Part shown: positions 29,403 through 29,916 of the stretch, piece after piece | How the letters are laid out: every line of letters starts with the position of its first letter | Numbering within the stretch: position 1 is the first letter of the stretch | Source: a virus | Virus record (IMG/VR): IMGVR_UViG_3300034062_000407 | Coordinates: 1-29,916 of that record | Length of the DNA: 29,916 nucleotides | Direction: 5' to 3' (one strand) | Position numbers and translations under genes: made by a program | Notes under the pieces: generated by a model | What the model saw: the letters and a program-made list of their open reading frames with translations, nothing else | The model's database searches: none | What the model was told of the DNA's origin: nothing

Positions 29403-29844
29403 TCAATGCCTCGTTTATTGAGTCCTCTAATATGGACTTTATTTCCTGAACATTCTCGGCTGTGTATATTTGCGCTGCACACTTACTAGGGATTGAGATC
29501 ATTTTCGCCCTGAAGTTGGTTAATTGCTCACCAAAATCCTGAGCGACCTTATCAATCTCAACCAAAACCCCTTGCTCTTTCATCAATTCAAGTTCAGCCA
29601 GACCAGCCTCAGCCGCCATTTTTCTCCGCTTGGCTTCCTCTAAATCAATTGCGTCCTGATTGCCAATCAGATTCTCAACCTTCTTTTTCTCCATCCAAGC
29701 GACAACATCGCCTGTGATGAACTGTGAACCAAGTCTGCCCCTTCCACGCTTCAAAACAGGGAAGTCGTGAAGGTTTTGCATATCAGTGATCCACTTCTCA
29801 GAGCGACCAATGATCTCAGCAAGTTGCGTTTTGTTAACTATCAA
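29308..29844 (-). CDS. terS: terminase small subunit (Nu1-like), TTG start
   Basis: A 178-residue protein. The winged helix-turn-helix is at the N-terminus (MIVNKTQLAEIIGRSEKWIT, DMQNLHDFPVLKRGRG, FITGDVVAWM), as in Nu1-type DNA-recognition subunits. A helical middle (EEAKRRKMAAEAGLAELELM) mediates oligomerisation and an acidic tail follows. The TTG at 29844 is chosen because the family begins MIVNK and AAAGGATGAC lies just upstream; no nearby ATG is in frame. It marks the packaging start site for TerL. Confidence 0.88.
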   Translation of the reverse strand: MIVNKTQLAEIIGRSEKWITDMQNLHDFPVLKRGRGRLGSQFITGDVVAWMEKKKVENLIGNQDAIDLEEAKRRKMAAEAGLAELELMKEQGVLVEIDKVAQDFGEQLTNFRAKMISIPSKCAAQIYTAENVQEIKSILEDSINEALNEIRGIGQSNPEGEFAEGDSEADLESTEATN

Positions 29845-29868
29845 TTGTCATCCTTTGCCATGAAAACC

Positions 29869-29916
29869 GACAGTGTTAAATTCTGTCACTAGACGAAAGT
29901 CGCGGCGCGAATTACC
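29869..29916. other. possible cos-like / packaging region upstream of terS
   Basis: TCGCG-G-CGCGA (29900-29910) is a near-perfect palindrome in an otherwise AT-rich stretch, and GACAG/CTGTC (29869-29887) is a short inverted repeat beside it. In lambda-type phages the cohesive-end site lies just upstream of the small terminase gene. No cut site can be assigned from sequence alone. Confidence 0.35.

Overview
The window is a tailed bacteriophage genome, or nearly all of one, with a lambda-like siphovirus layout. Packaging genes, a portal, an HK97-type capsid, a tail tube, a tape-measure protein and a J-type tip protein are present; no sheath or baseplate genes were seen. The Rz/Rz1 spanin pair implies a Gram-negative host. 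The GH19 lysin and the mix of small phage proteins resemble uncultured aquatic phages of Proteobacteria. No integrase, polymerase, primase or helicase is visible, so replication probably leans on the host.

There are two transcription units. A short rightward operon (2056-4413) holds two small unknown proteins, an ERF-family annealing protein, a PD-(D/E)XK exonuclease, SSB and one unknown protein: a recombination module. Everything else reads leftward. From the divergent region at 1940-2055, leftward genes are a Cys-rich protein and a winged-helix-like protein. Next comes a promoter-like site followed by a structured, terminator-ended stretch of about 160 nt, then a replication-protein-like gene and a C5 methyltransferase. 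At the right end the leftward order is terS, terL, a gpW-like joiner, portal, a protease/capsid polyprotein, head-tail genes, tail tube, G/GT chaperones, tape measure, tail tip, fibres and a lysis cassette. The two units meet tail to tail at 4410-4413.

If the two window ends are joined, the methyltransferase meets a stop two bases past the junction and terS starts about 70 bases further on. A GC-rich palindrome lies there. This suggests a circularly closed genome with a cos-like end near terS (inference).

The most interesting items are: (1) the promoter, structured RNA and terminator at 1201-1397, laid out like the lambda pR'/6S RNA/tR' late switch; (2) a single frame carrying an unnamed N-terminal domain, the prohead protease and the major capsid protein, with two internal in-frame starts that each keep a good ribosome binding site; (3) a 17-G tract inside catalytic motif I of the methyltransferase that puts the gene out of frame by one base; (4) a clear A AAA AAC slippery site for the G/GT tail chaperones; (5) a lysis cassette of very small genes (30-56 residues) joined by ATGA/GTGA overlaps, most of them membrane proteins.
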